Assembly: GCA_045606045.1 (NCBI GenBank)
Contig: JAZURE010000068.1
Span: 1-37,163, forward strand
Direction: 5' to 3'
DNA from: RGIG8748 sp045606045
GTDB lineage: Bacteria; Bacillota; Clostridia; UMGS1810
DNA: 37,163 nucleotides
Both the position numbers and the translations under genes were made by a program. The notes under the pieces were generated by a model that worked only from the letters and a program-made list of their open reading frames with translations, was not told the origin of the DNA and made no database searches. Shown piece after piece: positions 7,945-15,585 of the stretch; the stretch's first letter is position 1; each line of letters opens with the position of its first letter.

Positions 7945-9114
7945 ATGTACGAGGTATTAACTTTAAACAAAATAGCAAAATGCGGTCTTGATATGTTAAA
8001 TGAAGACATCTTTACCGTAACAGATACATCGGATAATCCCGATGCCATAATATTAAGAAGCTTTTCCATGCACGAAATGGAAATTCCAAAAAGCCTTAAG
8101 GCAGTAGCCAGAGCAGGCGCAGGTGTAAACAATATTCCCATAGACAAAATGAGCGAAATGGGTATACCTGTATTTAACACCCCCGGCGCAAATGCAAATG
8201 CAGTTGCAGAGCTTGCGGTAGCAGGTCTTCTTATGGCATCCAGAAAGATTACCGATGCAGCTGACTGGGCAAAGACCTTAAAGGGCGAGGGCGCAAATGT
8301 AGAAAAGCTCGTAGAAAAGGGCAAGAGCGCATTTGCAGGTCCTGAAATCAAGGGTAAGACCCTTGGCGTTATAGGTCTTGGTGCAATAGGCGTAATGGTA
8401 GCAAACCTTGCCGTAGCACTCGGTATGAATGTAATAGGCTATGACCCCTACATCTCGATAGATGCGGCATGGCACCTTTCCAGAGCAGTTAAGAAATCGT
8501 CCGATATAAAAGCTATGGTTGCAAAATGCGACTACATCACAATGCATCTTCCCCTGCTTGACTCCACAAAGGGCATGGTAAACGAAGAGCTCCTCGAATG
8601 TATGGAAGACGGCGTAAGAATTCTTAACTTTGCAAGAGGTGCACTCGTAGACAATGCCGCTATGAAAAAGGCGTTAGAATCCGGCAAGGTGGCTTGCTAT
8701 GTAACAGACTTCCCCTCGGAAGAAACACTCGATATGCCAAACACGGTAAATATACCCCATCTTGGCGCATCCACACCTGAATCTGAGGACAACTGCGCTG
8801 TAATGGCGGCAAAAGAACTTTCCGACTTTATGTGCACAGGAAATATAAAGAACTCCGTAAACTACCCCAACTGCGAAATGGCAATGGAGGGCAAATACAG
8901 AGTTACAATAGCTCACAAAAACATCCCCAACATGCTCGCTACTTTCTCGGGACTTATGTCCGATGCAAATATAAACATCATAAATATGATGAATAAATCC
9001 AAGGGCGAAAACGCATACACAATAATAGATGTAGACAATATCCCTGATGCCGTAGAGCAAGAGATAGAAGCTACAGAGGGTGTGCAAAGGGTTAGAATAA
9101 TTAAGAATATGTAA
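7945..9114 (+). CDS. serA: D-3-phosphoglycerate dehydrogenase with ACT domain
   Basis: 389 residues. The NAD-binding fold has GxGxxG at 144-149 (GLGAIG). The family catalytic triad is recognisable as R231 (NFARGALVD), E260 and H272 (PHLGAST). A C-terminal ACT domain (about 318-389) usually binds serine for feedback inhibition. It lacks the long intervening domain of some Firmicute SerA proteins, so it is a short form. The enzyme oxidises 3-phosphoglycerate, the first step of serine synthesis, and is translated after serC with AAGGTGG as its binding site. Confidence 0.94.
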   Translation: MYEVLTLNKIAKCGLDMLNEDIFTVTDTSDNPDAIILRSFSMHEMEIPKSLKAVARAGAGVNNIPIDKMSEMGIPVFNTPGANANAVAELAVAGLLMASRKITDAADWAKTLKGEGANVEKLVEKGKSAFAGPEIKGKTLGVIGLGAIGVMVANLAVALGMNVIGYDPYISIDAAWHLSRAVKKSSDIKAMVAKCDYITMHLPLLDSTKGMVNEELLECMEDGVRILNFARGALVDNAAMKKALESGKVACYVTDFPSEETLDMPNTVNIPHLGASTPESEDNCAVMAAKELSDFMCTGNIKNSVNYPNCEMAMEGKYRVTIAHKNIPNMLATFSGLMSDANINIINMMNKSKGENAYTIIDVDNIPDAVEQEIEATEGVQRVRIIKNM

Positions 9115-9120
9115 TTTTGA

Positions 9121-9142
9121 TAAGTGCCTTATCGCGCACTTA
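9121..9142 (+). terminator. Probable terminator after serA
   Basis: TAAGTGC (9121-9127) / GCACTTA (9136-9142), loop 8 nt, starting 7 nt after the serA stop. The following sequence is AT-rich but has no clean T-run. Confidence 0.45.
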
Positions 9143-9175
9143 AGATTATAATTTTCAATTATTTGGGAAAAGACC

Positions 9176-9205
9176 GTAGGGGTGACCTGCAGGTGTCACC
9201 CCTAC
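9176..9205. repeat. Hairpin H1, copy A
   Basis: Perfect 11-bp stem GTAGGGGTGAC (9176-9186) / GTCACCCCTAC (9195-9205). The counterpart at 27223-27248 has TAAGGGGCAT/ATGCCCCTTA. Both are followed within about 15 nt by a C-rich run and a CCGC...GCGG motif. The arm sequence differs between copies but stays paired. Confidence 0.6.
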
Positions 9206-9218
9206 CACCCCTCCCCGT

Positions 9219-9409
9219 CCGCTGTGAAATCTGCGGGGAAAGCAAAAATATAAAAGGCAAAGCTTTATCGCCGCTGCGGACACGACAATTTTGTCGCTTG
9301 TCCTCACTAAACGGCACTTGAATAAGGGAACTTAAATATATCAAGTGCCGTTTGCGATAGCTTTGCCTTTTCTCTTTTTACTTTCTATTTCCCGCATATT
9401 TCAAGGCGG
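9219..9409 (+). mobile_element. Nested palindromic MITE-like element, copy A
   Basis: 191 bp bounded by near-identical 19-nt inverted ends (9219-9237 and 9391-9409; pattern CCGC..TGAAAT.TGCGGG). Inside is a second imperfect inverted repeat (GGCAAAGCTTTATCGC at 9256-9271 versus GCGATAGCTTTGCC at 9354-9367). A short palindrome CGACAA-tt-TTGTCG (9283-9296) and a 13-bp hairpin AAACGGCACTTGA/TCAAGTGCCGTTT (9309-9321, 9341-9353) follow. A relative lies inverted at 27743-27934. There is no coding capacity. It may be a non-autonomous transposable element, a REP-like element or a structured RNA. Direct target-site repeats were not evident. Confidence 0.6.
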
Positions 9410-9424
9410 AAATGGAATAAGGTA

Positions 9425-9442
9425 GCTTTGCTTACGCAAAGC
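9425..9442 (-). terminator. 3' hairpin of small cassette A
   Basis: GCTTTGC (9425-9431) / GCAAAGC (9436-9442), loop of 4 nt, beginning 3 nt after the stop of the 42-residue ORF on the minus strand. Conserved exactly in cassette B. The T-tract beyond it is weak, so it may be a stabilising 3' stem rather than a strong terminator. Confidence 0.5.
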
Positions 9443-9445
9443 GTA

Positions 9446-9574
9446 TTATTTGTCTGCAGTAGCAGATAAATATATTTCTTCTGCTTCTTGTTGGACTTTT
9501 TTAAAAGTTTCTATTACATCTGTTATCTTGTTAAATAGCTCATAATACATCTTCTTATAATCTTCCATTGGCAT
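9446..9574 (-). CDS. 42-residue small acidic helical protein, cassette A
   Basis: The ATG at 9574 follows GAGAGGAG with good spacing. The product starts MPMEDYKKMYYELFNKITD and ends ATADK. It is charged, predicted fully helical, with no signal or membrane segment. A near-identical copy is at 27314-27442; the two differ at four residues (P2Q, T23N, F24L, V27I), all conservative or peripheral. The pattern Y-x2-LFN-x2-TD-x-IE ... AQQEAEE-x-YL resembles small proteins of about 40-65 residues that I associate with Firmicute genomes and prophages, with no known function. The frame is open further upstream through the conserved hairpin, but no ribosome binding site supports that extension. Confidence 0.7.
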   Translation of the reverse strand: MPMEDYKKMYYELFNKITDVIETFKKVQQEAEEIYLSATADK

Positions 9575-9607
9575 TTTTCTCCTCTCTGTTTTAGTATAAA
9601 TTAAAAA

Positions 9608-9632
9608 ATGCGCCGGCACAGAGCCGACGCAT
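9608..9632 (-). ncRNA. Conserved leader hairpin, cassette A
   Basis: ATGCG-c-CGGC (9608-9617) pairs with GCCG-a-CGCAT (9623-9632) with one internal mismatch. It lies between the variable stem-loop and the ribosome binding site of the small ORF. The same hairpin occurs at 27476-27500 with one base changed in the loop region. Confidence 0.55.
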
Positions 9633-9653
9633 GAAAAACGCACGACTCTTGTC

Positions 9654-9760
9654 GCGAAACAACTTCAACATGTCTAAAAAGGCGTGTTAAAAATGAGCCT
9701 GCGTTTTTTCCAAACGGAAAAAACACGACCTTTTTTAGACTGATATGAAAGTTGTTTCGC
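9654..9760 (-). ncRNA. Variable long stem-loop, cassette A
   Basis: 107-nt imperfect palindrome. The outer 12-bp stem is GCGAAACAACTT (9654-9665) / AAGTTGTTTCGC (9749-9760). Next come an internal loop and a middle stem GTCTAAAAAGG (9672-9682) / 9729-9740 with one bulged A. An asymmetric loop of about 20 nt follows on one side, then a terminal 9-bp A/T hairpin (9703-9724, loop AAAC). The predicted start of the minus-strand transcript coincides with its first base. The fold is shared with 27523-27631 although the sequence is not. It could act as RNA (a structured leader or sRNA) or as a DNA cruciform. Confidence 0.6.
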
Positions 9761-9766
9761 ATGATT

Positions 9767-9795
9767 ATAGTACCATATACAAAGTTAAAAGTCAA
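9767..9795 (-). promoter_or_regulatory. Promoter of cassette A
   Basis: Minus strand TTGACT (9790-9795), 17-nt spacer, TACTAT (9767-9772). The same arrangement is at 27635-27663. About 30 bases upstream of the -35 box are identical in both cassettes. A TATAAT at 9764-9769 would need a 20-nt spacer, so the offset -10 is preferred. Confidence 0.5.
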
Positions 9796-9904
9796 CCGAG
9801 AAACATGTCGCATTTTGTAAAACACGAAACTTTTTTACATGTTGTTATCAAACTTTCCCCTTACCGCTAAAAAATCCGCATTGGACTTTGGAGCGTAAAG
9901 AAGA

Positions 9905-11002
9905 TTATCTTAATGCCGTACTGTTATTAAGCAGTGAACTACTATACATAAACAGCACATCGGCATTTCCGAAATTCAAAAATCCTCCTATCATGCCGCT
10001 TGCTACATAGCGGATATCCACAAGGGTCACCTTGCTGTAGCCCTCGGCAAAAAGCGGAGCTATACTGCTGCCAAAAGAATCTCTGAATAATATAAGTTCT
10101 TTTTCGCTTTCGGAGGAGGGATTCTCTATGCTTACTATGGGCATAGCACCCGATAGGAACATCTCGTATGCATCGTGACCTTTTGCCTTATCCATATTGT
10201 ACATATCGCCCTTTTTGGGCATACCTGTATCGTAATAGGTTACTATCGCATTATTTAAGGTATCATTTGTAAGGTAGCGTATGGTGTCGGGCGAAGCTTC
10301 CATGGCATACTGCCCCACATACACACCGTTAAATGGGATATCGAGGGTATTTACATCATACTCGGCGGATACATCCTGACCCATGGCATTTGCAATATGC
10401 TCTGCTACGGGAATCAGCATTTCCTGTCTCCAGTGAGTATCTGTAAAATAATAGTAATCCTCATTAAGAAGCCCTGTTATATCTATATACTCCATGAATT
10501 CGGTTTTACCCCTCATGGTTCTTATTAAATCCTCGTAATTCATGGCGGGATAACCGTTTTTGGAAGCAAGGTACATATTCTTATCGGGAACTATGGTAAA
10601 GTAGAGCGAAGTACTCTTATCCTTTACATATTTTTCTACAATACTTTTGAACTTATCTGCCGCCATAGAGAGCATGTCGTAATCTACGGGGCTATCTATC
10701 TTTGATATATGACCGTCTGCGGTAAAGAGTCCGTTGTTGTCCTTTTTGCCAAAGAATCTTGTTGCAAAAAGTGCCTTTACAGAGCGCATGGCATCTCTGG
10801 CGGGGAAAGCATCTGTAGCGTACTTTTCAAAACCCGACGCAAATTCACCGCTAAGAAGAGTGTTCATGCTAAATTCGGGCATCTTGGCAAGAGCACGCCT
10901 TTCGCTCACGGAGTAATCGTCCTTGGGGCCGAATATGCACAGCGCACTTACACCGTAGAGAAAAAGAGCGAATATTATAACAGTAAATACATTCCTTTTC
11001 AT
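9905..11002 (-). CDS. DHHW-family / AlgX-AlgJ-like protein, putative O-acetylation partner
   Basis: 365 residues with an N-terminal signal anchor (about 7-25). The family motif is D188-T-H190-W191 (YFTDTHWRQE), and a later LFRDSFGSS supplies the serine seen in SGNH-like acyltransfer proteins. The partner MBOAT gene ends 12 nt upstream, the usual pairing in which the membrane acyltransferase moves acyl groups across the membrane and this protein attaches them to a polysaccharide. AGGAGATAT precedes the ATG. The substrate cannot be told from sequence. The downstream gap holds cassette A. Confidence 0.78.
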   Translation of the reverse strand: MKRNVFTVIIFALFLYGVSALCIFGPKDDYSVSERRALAKMPEFSMNTLLSGEFASGFEKYATDAFPARDAMRSVKALFATRFFGKKDNNGLFTADGHISKIDSPVDYDMLSMAADKFKSIVEKYVKDKSTSLYFTIVPDKNMYLASKNGYPAMNYEDLIRTMRGKTEFMEYIDITGLLNEDYYYFTDTHWRQEMLIPVAEHIANAMGQDVSAEYDVNTLDIPFNGVYVGQYAMEASPDTIRYLTNDTLNNAIVTYYDTGMPKKGDMYNMDKAKGHDAYEMFLSGAMPIVSIENPSSESEKELILFRDSFGSSIAPLFAEGYSKVTLVDIRYVASGMIGGFLNFGNADVLFMYSSSLLNNSTALR

Positions 11003-11014
11003 AATAGATATCTC

Positions 11015-12415
11015 CTAAAATCTAAAGTATAAGAACGGATTGAACGAGCCGTCTGCAAGATATGCCGTTGCCACAAAAAGAAGCAAAAGCAAAACAGGCA
11101 GTTCCAATGCATTATATATATTGGTAAGTGTCTTATTTTGGTGTATCATACCTTTGATGCGTGCTAAAACAGGCGTAGCACCGAGCGCAGCAATTATTAT
11201 AACAAAGGCATAATTTCTTATGCCGTACAAAAAGCTTTGGGAAACAAGAGGCATACCGCCTACACCGAACATACCGCCCACCACTTCAAATGCGCCCTTA
11301 AGCGAAGAGGCGCTGAATATTCCAAAACTTATGGTAATAAAGAACAAAAGGTAAATATGCGCTATAACCTTTGTCTTTTTGAGGTATTTTGCTATCACGA
11401 ACTTTTCTGCCATAAGAAGAATAGCAAAATAAAGTCCCCATATTATAAAATTCCACTCTGCACCGTGCCAGAAGCCTGTAAGAAACCACACCACAAATAT
11501 ATTGAAGATGTGTCTTATGCTGCCCTTTCTGTTGCCGCCAAGAGGTATATATACATAGTCTCTAAACCACGAGCCGAGCGATATATGCCACCTGCGCCAG
11601 AAATCCGTTATACTGCGCGATGCAATGGGATAGCGGAAATTCTCCATAAATTCAAAGCCGAATATCCTGCCAAGGCCTATAGCCATGTCGCTGTAACCCG
11701 AAAAGTCAAAATATATCTGGAGCATAAAGGCTACGGCATAGAGCCAGTAGAATGCAACCGACTTATCGGGTGCTGCCGCAAATGATGTGCAAAGCTCACC
11801 CAAAGTGTTTGCTATAAGAATCTTTTTGGATGCACCGGCTATAAAGCGCACTATCCCCTCATGTGCCTTTTGAAAACTGTGGGTACGGTTTTTTAACTGC
11901 TTTTCTATATCGCTGTAGCGCACGATAGGACCTGCTATAAGCTGGGGAAAGAGAGACACATAAGCACCTAAGTCTATTATATTTCTCTGCGCCTTTACAT
12001 CCCCCCTGTACACATCTATAACATAGCTCATTATCTGAAATGTGTAGAAGCTTATGCCTATAGGCAGGGTTATATTAAGAAGCGGGATTCGGGCGCCCGA
12101 TACGGCATTAAGATTTTCTATAAAAAAGTCGGCATATTTAAAGTACGCAAGAGCACCCAGACAAAATATAACCGATAAAGACAGGAAGACCTTCGAAAGA
12201 GGTCTTCCTTTGAATTTTTCTGTAAGGATTCCTAAGATGTAGTTTACAAATATCGTTGCCGCCATAAGAAACACATATCTTGGCTCGCCCCAACCATAGA
12301 ATGCGAGGCTGAACACAAGAAGAACTGTGTTTTTTAACACTTTTGGCACGGCAAAGTAAACTAACAGCACCATAGGAAGAAAATAGTACAAAAACGGTAT
12401 ACTTGAAAAAACCAA
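11015..12415 (-). CDS. MBOAT family O-acyltransferase (AlgI/DltB-like)
   Basis: 466 residues from TTG at 12415. The reading frame also allows GTG at 12424, but AAGGAG (12424-12429) overlaps that GTG and is well placed for the TTG. It is polytopic, with the family stretch WRRWHISLGSWFRDYVYIPLGG and the conserved histidine segment GFWHGAEWNFIIWG. Such proteins transfer acyl groups, often acetyl, to extracellular polymers. It sits between a lipoprotein gene and a DHHW gene, all close together on the minus strand. Alginate-type acetylation is the closest described system; the polymer here is unknown. Confidence 0.88.
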   Translation of the reverse strand: MVFSSIPFLYYFLPMVLLVYFAVPKVLKNTVLLVFSLAFYGWGEPRYVFLMAATIFVNYILGILTEKFKGRPLSKVFLSLSVIFCLGALAYFKYADFFIENLNAVSGARIPLLNITLPIGISFYTFQIMSYVIDVYRGDVKAQRNIIDLGAYVSLFPQLIAGPIVRYSDIEKQLKNRTHSFQKAHEGIVRFIAGASKKILIANTLGELCTSFAAAPDKSVAFYWLYAVAFMLQIYFDFSGYSDMAIGLGRIFGFEFMENFRYPIASRSITDFWRRWHISLGSWFRDYVYIPLGGNRKGSIRHIFNIFVVWFLTGFWHGAEWNFIIWGLYFAILLMAEKFVIAKYLKKTKVIAHIYLLFFITISFGIFSASSLKGAFEVVGGMFGVGGMPLVSQSFLYGIRNYAFVIIIAALGATPVLARIKGMIHQNKTLTNIYNALELPVLLLLLFVATAYLADGSFNPFLYFRF

Positions 12416-12427
12416 GCATATCACTCC

Positions 12428-13132
12428 TTATTCTTCAAAACTAAGAGGACTCATTACGAAAAATACCTTGTTGCCTGCAGAGAGGACAACCTTCTCGTCA
12501 GCACTTGTGCATATGTTCCATCTTAAATTAGAGCAAGCCTGGAGCTTGGCGGTGAATGCATCTGCATCATTGGCACTTGCAAGCTCAAATACATATCCTA
12601 CAAAGGGTATTGTACCCATCATGGGAGCAAACATTACTCCTTTCTTAAAGCCCTTTATCTCCTCGTTGTCAAAGCCTGTAAGATAGCCCTCTTCTACCTC
12701 CATGGTACCAAGGGACTGACCTATGGGCGCAAGCACGGAGTGGGCTATGAGCTTGTTTGCTATAGTGTTGCAGTCGGAGGATGCGTTTGCCTTGAACACA
12801 TCGGCAAGGGTGTAGCCTACAGTCTTGGACTGAGGTGTGCTCTCTTCCTCTTTGGGAGGGTTTGAGGGCTTGGGCTCTTCGGGAGTGGTAGTGTTTCCGC
12901 TGTTTGCAGGAGGAACGCTGTCCCCTTTCTTATCCTCGGAGGGCTTTTTGTTTTCTTCCTTTACTTCCTCTTTTTCTTCAGAGGTTTCTTCCATTTCCTC
13001 TTCGATGGATGTAACATCCTCTTGCTTGTTTACTGTTTCTTTGTCTTTTTTGTCATTTGCCTTTTCGCCGCCGCAGGATGCAAGTGCAAATACCATGGCA
13101 AGAGCAATAAGAATAGATAAAAGTTTTTTCAT
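12428..13132 (-). CDS. Lipoprotein with acidic linker, MBOAT operon
   Basis: 234 residues. The lipoprotein signal peptide ends in the lipobox LASC (Cys20). A long low-complexity Glu/Lys/Pro/Ser linker (about 23-105) probably crosses the cell wall. A globular C-terminal domain of about 130 residues has two cysteines (in SSDCNT and QACSNL). The C-terminal domain resembles small lipoproteins found with clostridial MBOAT/DHHW genes, but I do not recognise a named family. AGGAG lies upstream of the ATG. It is the first gene of the three-gene unit, so it is probably an accessory of surface polymer acylation. Confidence 0.65.
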   Translation of the reverse strand: MKKLLSILIALAMVFALASCGGEKANDKKDKETVNKQEDVTSIEEEMEETSEEKEEVKEENKKPSEDKKGDSVPPANSGNTTTPEEPKPSNPPKEEESTPQSKTVGYTLADVFKANASSDCNTIANKLIAHSVLAPIGQSLGTMEVEEGYLTGFDNEEIKGFKKGVMFAPMMGTIPFVGYVFELASANDADAFTAKLQACSNLRWNICTSADEKVVLSAGNKVFFVMSPLSFEE

Positions 13133-13166
13133 CGTGATTTCTCCTTTTGTTTATTTCATATATAAT

Positions 13167-13188
13167 ACCTTTTTAAATGCAAAAAGGT
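13167..13188. repeat. Inverted repeat between the PocR regulator and the lipoprotein operon
   Basis: ACCTTTTT (13167-13174) / AAAAAGGT (13181-13188), loop 6 nt. It lies just after the regulator's stop and about 35 nt before the lipoprotein start on the same strand. It may be a weak terminator or an operator; the low G+C stem favours the latter or neither. Confidence 0.3.
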
Positions 13189-13196
13189 TGCACTTT

Positions 13197-13979
13197 TTAT
13201 TTAATTTTGCATCCGAGACTGTACTCTTTTGCAGACATACCGAAATTCTTCTTAAAATCCTTACAAAAATAGTTGTAATCATTGTAACCCAGTCGAGAAG
13301 CTATACCTTGTATGGAAAGTTCACCCTCGCCAAGAAGCTCCTTTGCCTTTTTGAGCCTTTGCATCTTAACATACGAGGCTATCCCCTTTGGCATAATGGG
13401 CGATGTAAGACTGTAAAGCTTACTTTTGGATATCAGGAATTTTTTGCACAGAAAGTCTACCGAAAGCTCCAAGGAAAGATTGGCATTTATATACTCTGCT
13501 ATAACCTCACCCGTTATCTTGCGCGGAAGTACTTTGGGTTTGGATGACATGATGTATTTACCGAGTGTGCGCAGTATATCCGTGCACGCCTCTATCTCCT
13601 CCTGAGTTTTGCACACCGCTTTAGTAAACAGGTCCTCAAGTTCCCCCTGAGGCGGTGTATCGCCGGGCATACGGAGCTGACCGAACATTATATACCCGGT
13701 TATAAGACCGTCATTTGTAATAGGTATTACAGATTCTACAAGTCCTGCATGGCATCTGCCCGTGTACAGATTCATCATACTCTTTGCCTTGTTGCAGAAT
13801 TTCTCCTCGCTCTTCTTGCATCCCTCCCCGTACCTCCGCTTTACAAAACGGCAGAATTCACAGCTCGAAGCGGGATAAGCAAGAATTTCATTAAAAAACA
13901 CATCAAATATTACAACCTTAATACCTGTTACCGTATAAAATGATTTTAAAAGCTTTGTGGTTTTTTCGGTATCAAACAT
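13197..13979 (-). CDS. PocR-domain AraC-family transcriptional regulator
   Basis: 260 residues. The N-terminal ~165 residues match the PocR sensory domain, with its conserved cysteines (CEFC, GCKKS, FCNKA, RCHAGL). PocR domains sense small hydrocarbon or sugar-derived ligands. The C-terminal AraC double helix-turn-helix (about 170-258) ends with GYNDYNYFCKDFKKNFG. It is transcribed divergently from the GH28-like gene at 14121 and is the likely local regulator of it. A clear sigma-A promoter (13997-14025) precedes it. Confidence 0.85.
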   Translation of the reverse strand: MFDTEKTTKLLKSFYTVTGIKVVIFDVFFNEILAYPASSCEFCRFVKRRYGEGCKKSEEKFCNKAKSMMNLYTGRCHAGLVESVIPITNDGLITGYIMFGQLRMPGDTPPQGELEDLFTKAVCKTQEEIEACTDILRTLGKYIMSSKPKVLPRKITGEVIAEYINANLSLELSVDFLCKKFLISKSKLYSLTSPIMPKGIASYVKMQRLKKAKELLGEGELSIQGIASRLGYNDYNYFCKDFKKNFGMSAKEYSLGCKIK

Positions 13980-13996
13980 ATTATCGCCTCAAGTAG

Positions 13997-14025
13997 ATTA
14001 TAACAGTACTTAGTTAATATATCAA
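13997..14025 (-). promoter_or_regulatory. Sigma-A promoter of the PocR-AraC regulator
   Basis: Minus strand TTGATA (14020-14025), 17-nt spacer, TATAAT (13997-14002), 18 nt upstream of the start. Confidence 0.65.
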
Positions 14026-14120
14026 GACATTTTTACCCCAAAAAAACAATTTTCTCTTTTTTTCCTATGTCCTGTGTGATAGAATTGAAAAAGTATGATT
14101 TATATTAGGAGGATGAGCTT

Positions 14121-15542
14121 ATGTTAATTTCAAAGGATGAGCTTTATGCAAAGATAGAAAATCTAGTTAAAAAAGATTATGTTTTTGAAAACCCCGTAAA
14201 CCTTACAGACTATGCAGAATTTGTAAGATACGACACTGTTACCATAAAAACGCCCGATGGTGAAACGACAAAGGAAGTATCCATATGGTCCGATGCCATA
14301 GAAAAGGCATTTGCCGATTCGCCCTGTCTTTATATACCCAAAATGGATGATACAGTGTTTATAGACAGACCTATTGTACTCCATTCGGGCTATAAGCTTA
14401 AGGCAGATGCCGAGCAGAGAATATCATCTGTGCCCAATATGTCGCAGAGTCTTGTAATAAGTGACAATATATTAGACGGCGCATTCAGTGAGGTGCACCT
14501 TAATAACCCCACCTGCGATATAGCGGTTGAGGGCGGTATATGGGATGCATTGGGATACACCCCCACCATGTTCAACGGCAACGCAAGGCTTCAGGCAAAT
14601 AAGGAAAACCCCATGCGCGGAAGCTTTGGACTTATGATTTTCTCCAATGTTAAAGATGTGATAGTAAAGAACATCACCCCATCCAACGCACTCTCCTACG
14701 GCGTGCAGATATGCAACTGTGAGGGATTCTGTATAGAAAATGTCAATTTTGTAAACTATCACAAGGACGGTATCCATGTAAACGGCCATGTTAAAAACGG
14801 CATAATCCGAAACCTTTCGGGAAAGGATATGGGTGACGATATGGTTGCCTTAAATGCGTGGGACTGGTACTCTTCGGCTCTTACCTACGGCAATATAGAA
14901 AACCTTATCATAGAAAATTTAAAGAGCAAGCACAACGAATTAAGACTTCTCCCCGGAAGAAAGGTGTACGATGACGGCTCCTCCAATGAATGTGCAATAC
15001 GCAACTGCATACTTAAAAACATAGAGGGTGTATACACCTTTAAGTTATACGGTCAGCCTCTTTTCCGTGACCCCGAAAGAGACTTTTCTCCCATCCCCGG
15101 TGTTATAGAAAATGTGTATTTTGAAAACATTTCATTCCCTGAGATGGCTTCTGAGGGCATTGCGGGCATAAGTGTAAACGGACTTTTTGATATATGTGCC
15201 GATACAAACAATCTGCATTTTGAAAACATAAAGATTCTGTACGATGCCGATGAATTTAAAGAAAAGGGAATTCCCGTTATAAAGGTAGGACCCCTTTCCG
15301 AAACCTATACATTCGGCTCGGATAACCCTGAGGACTGGAAAGAGCTCTTCTACCCTGACCACATAAATACTGCAAAGGATACATACATAAAGAATGTGGA
15401 ATTTGCAGGTAAAAAAGCAAGCGAAGAGGATACGGATATTATAATCCGCAAGGTATCGCAAACCGTAAATAATGATTATCCCAACACCAAGCCCAAGGGC
15501 GGTACAGGATATGGAATAATAGAAAATGTACATTTTGAATAA
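14121..15542 (+). CDS. GH28-like right-handed beta-helix protein (putative intracellular polygalacturonase-type hydrolase)
   Basis: 473 residues without a signal peptide or membrane segment. Many short repeating strands (VKDVIVKNI, CEGFCIENVNF, IENLIIENLK) indicate a parallel beta-helix. HKDGIHVNGH and GDDMVALN (Asp-Asp near 239-240) fit the GH28 catalytic layout, in which aspartates hydrolyse pectin-like linkages. Lack of export suggests action on an imported oligosaccharide. Strong AGGAGGATGAG ribosome binding site. Neighbours are sugar-type dehydrogenases and two AraC regulators, consistent with uronate or plant-glycan use. Related beta-helix families (pectate lyases, epimerases) remain possible. 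Confidence 0.7.
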   Translation: MLISKDELYAKIENLVKKDYVFENPVNLTDYAEFVRYDTVTIKTPDGETTKEVSIWSDAIEKAFADSPCLYIPKMDDTVFIDRPIVLHSGYKLKADAEQRISSVPNMSQSLVISDNILDGAFSEVHLNNPTCDIAVEGGIWDALGYTPTMFNGNARLQANKENPMRGSFGLMIFSNVKDVIVKNITPSNALSYGVQICNCEGFCIENVNFVNYHKDGIHVNGHVKNGIIRNLSGKDMGDDMVALNAWDWYSSALTYGNIENLIIENLKSKHNELRLLPGRKVYDDGSSNECAIRNCILKNIEGVYTFKLYGQPLFRDPERDFSPIPGVIENVYFENISFPEMASEGIAGISVNGLFDICADTNNLHFENIKILYDADEFKEKGIPVIKVGPLSETYTFGSDNPEDWKELFYPDHINTAKDTYIKNVEFAGKKASEEDTDIIIRKVSQTVNNDYPNTKPKGGTGYGIIENVHFE

Positions 15543-15583
15543 CATAAAACCCGTAAGGTCGAAAACCTTACGGGTTTTATGTT
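15541..15583. terminator. Bidirectional terminator between convergent genes
   Basis: Perfect 19-bp stem (15541-15559 / 15565-15583) with loop CGAAA. A-rich on one side and T-rich on the other, it serves both the plus-strand GH28-like gene (stop at 15540-15542) and the minus-strand oxidoreductase operon (stop at 15586). Confidence 0.9.
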
Positions 15584-15585
15584 AT

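Noticed and set aside
9446..9643. Longer version of the small ORF starting in the conserved hairpin
   Set aside because: The extra 23 residues come from the hairpin and AT-rich leader, no Shine-Dalgarno precedes that ATG, and a strong one precedes the internal ATG.
9654..9760. Retron msd or integron attC site
   Set aside because: No reverse transcriptase or integron integrase is in the window, and attC core sites (GTTRRRY / RYYYAAC) are not placed at the ends of the stem-loop.
9764..9769. TATAAT as the -10 of cassette A
   Set aside because: It would need a 20-nt spacer to the conserved TTGACT and is not kept in cassette B; the -10 three bases away gives a 17-nt spacer in both.
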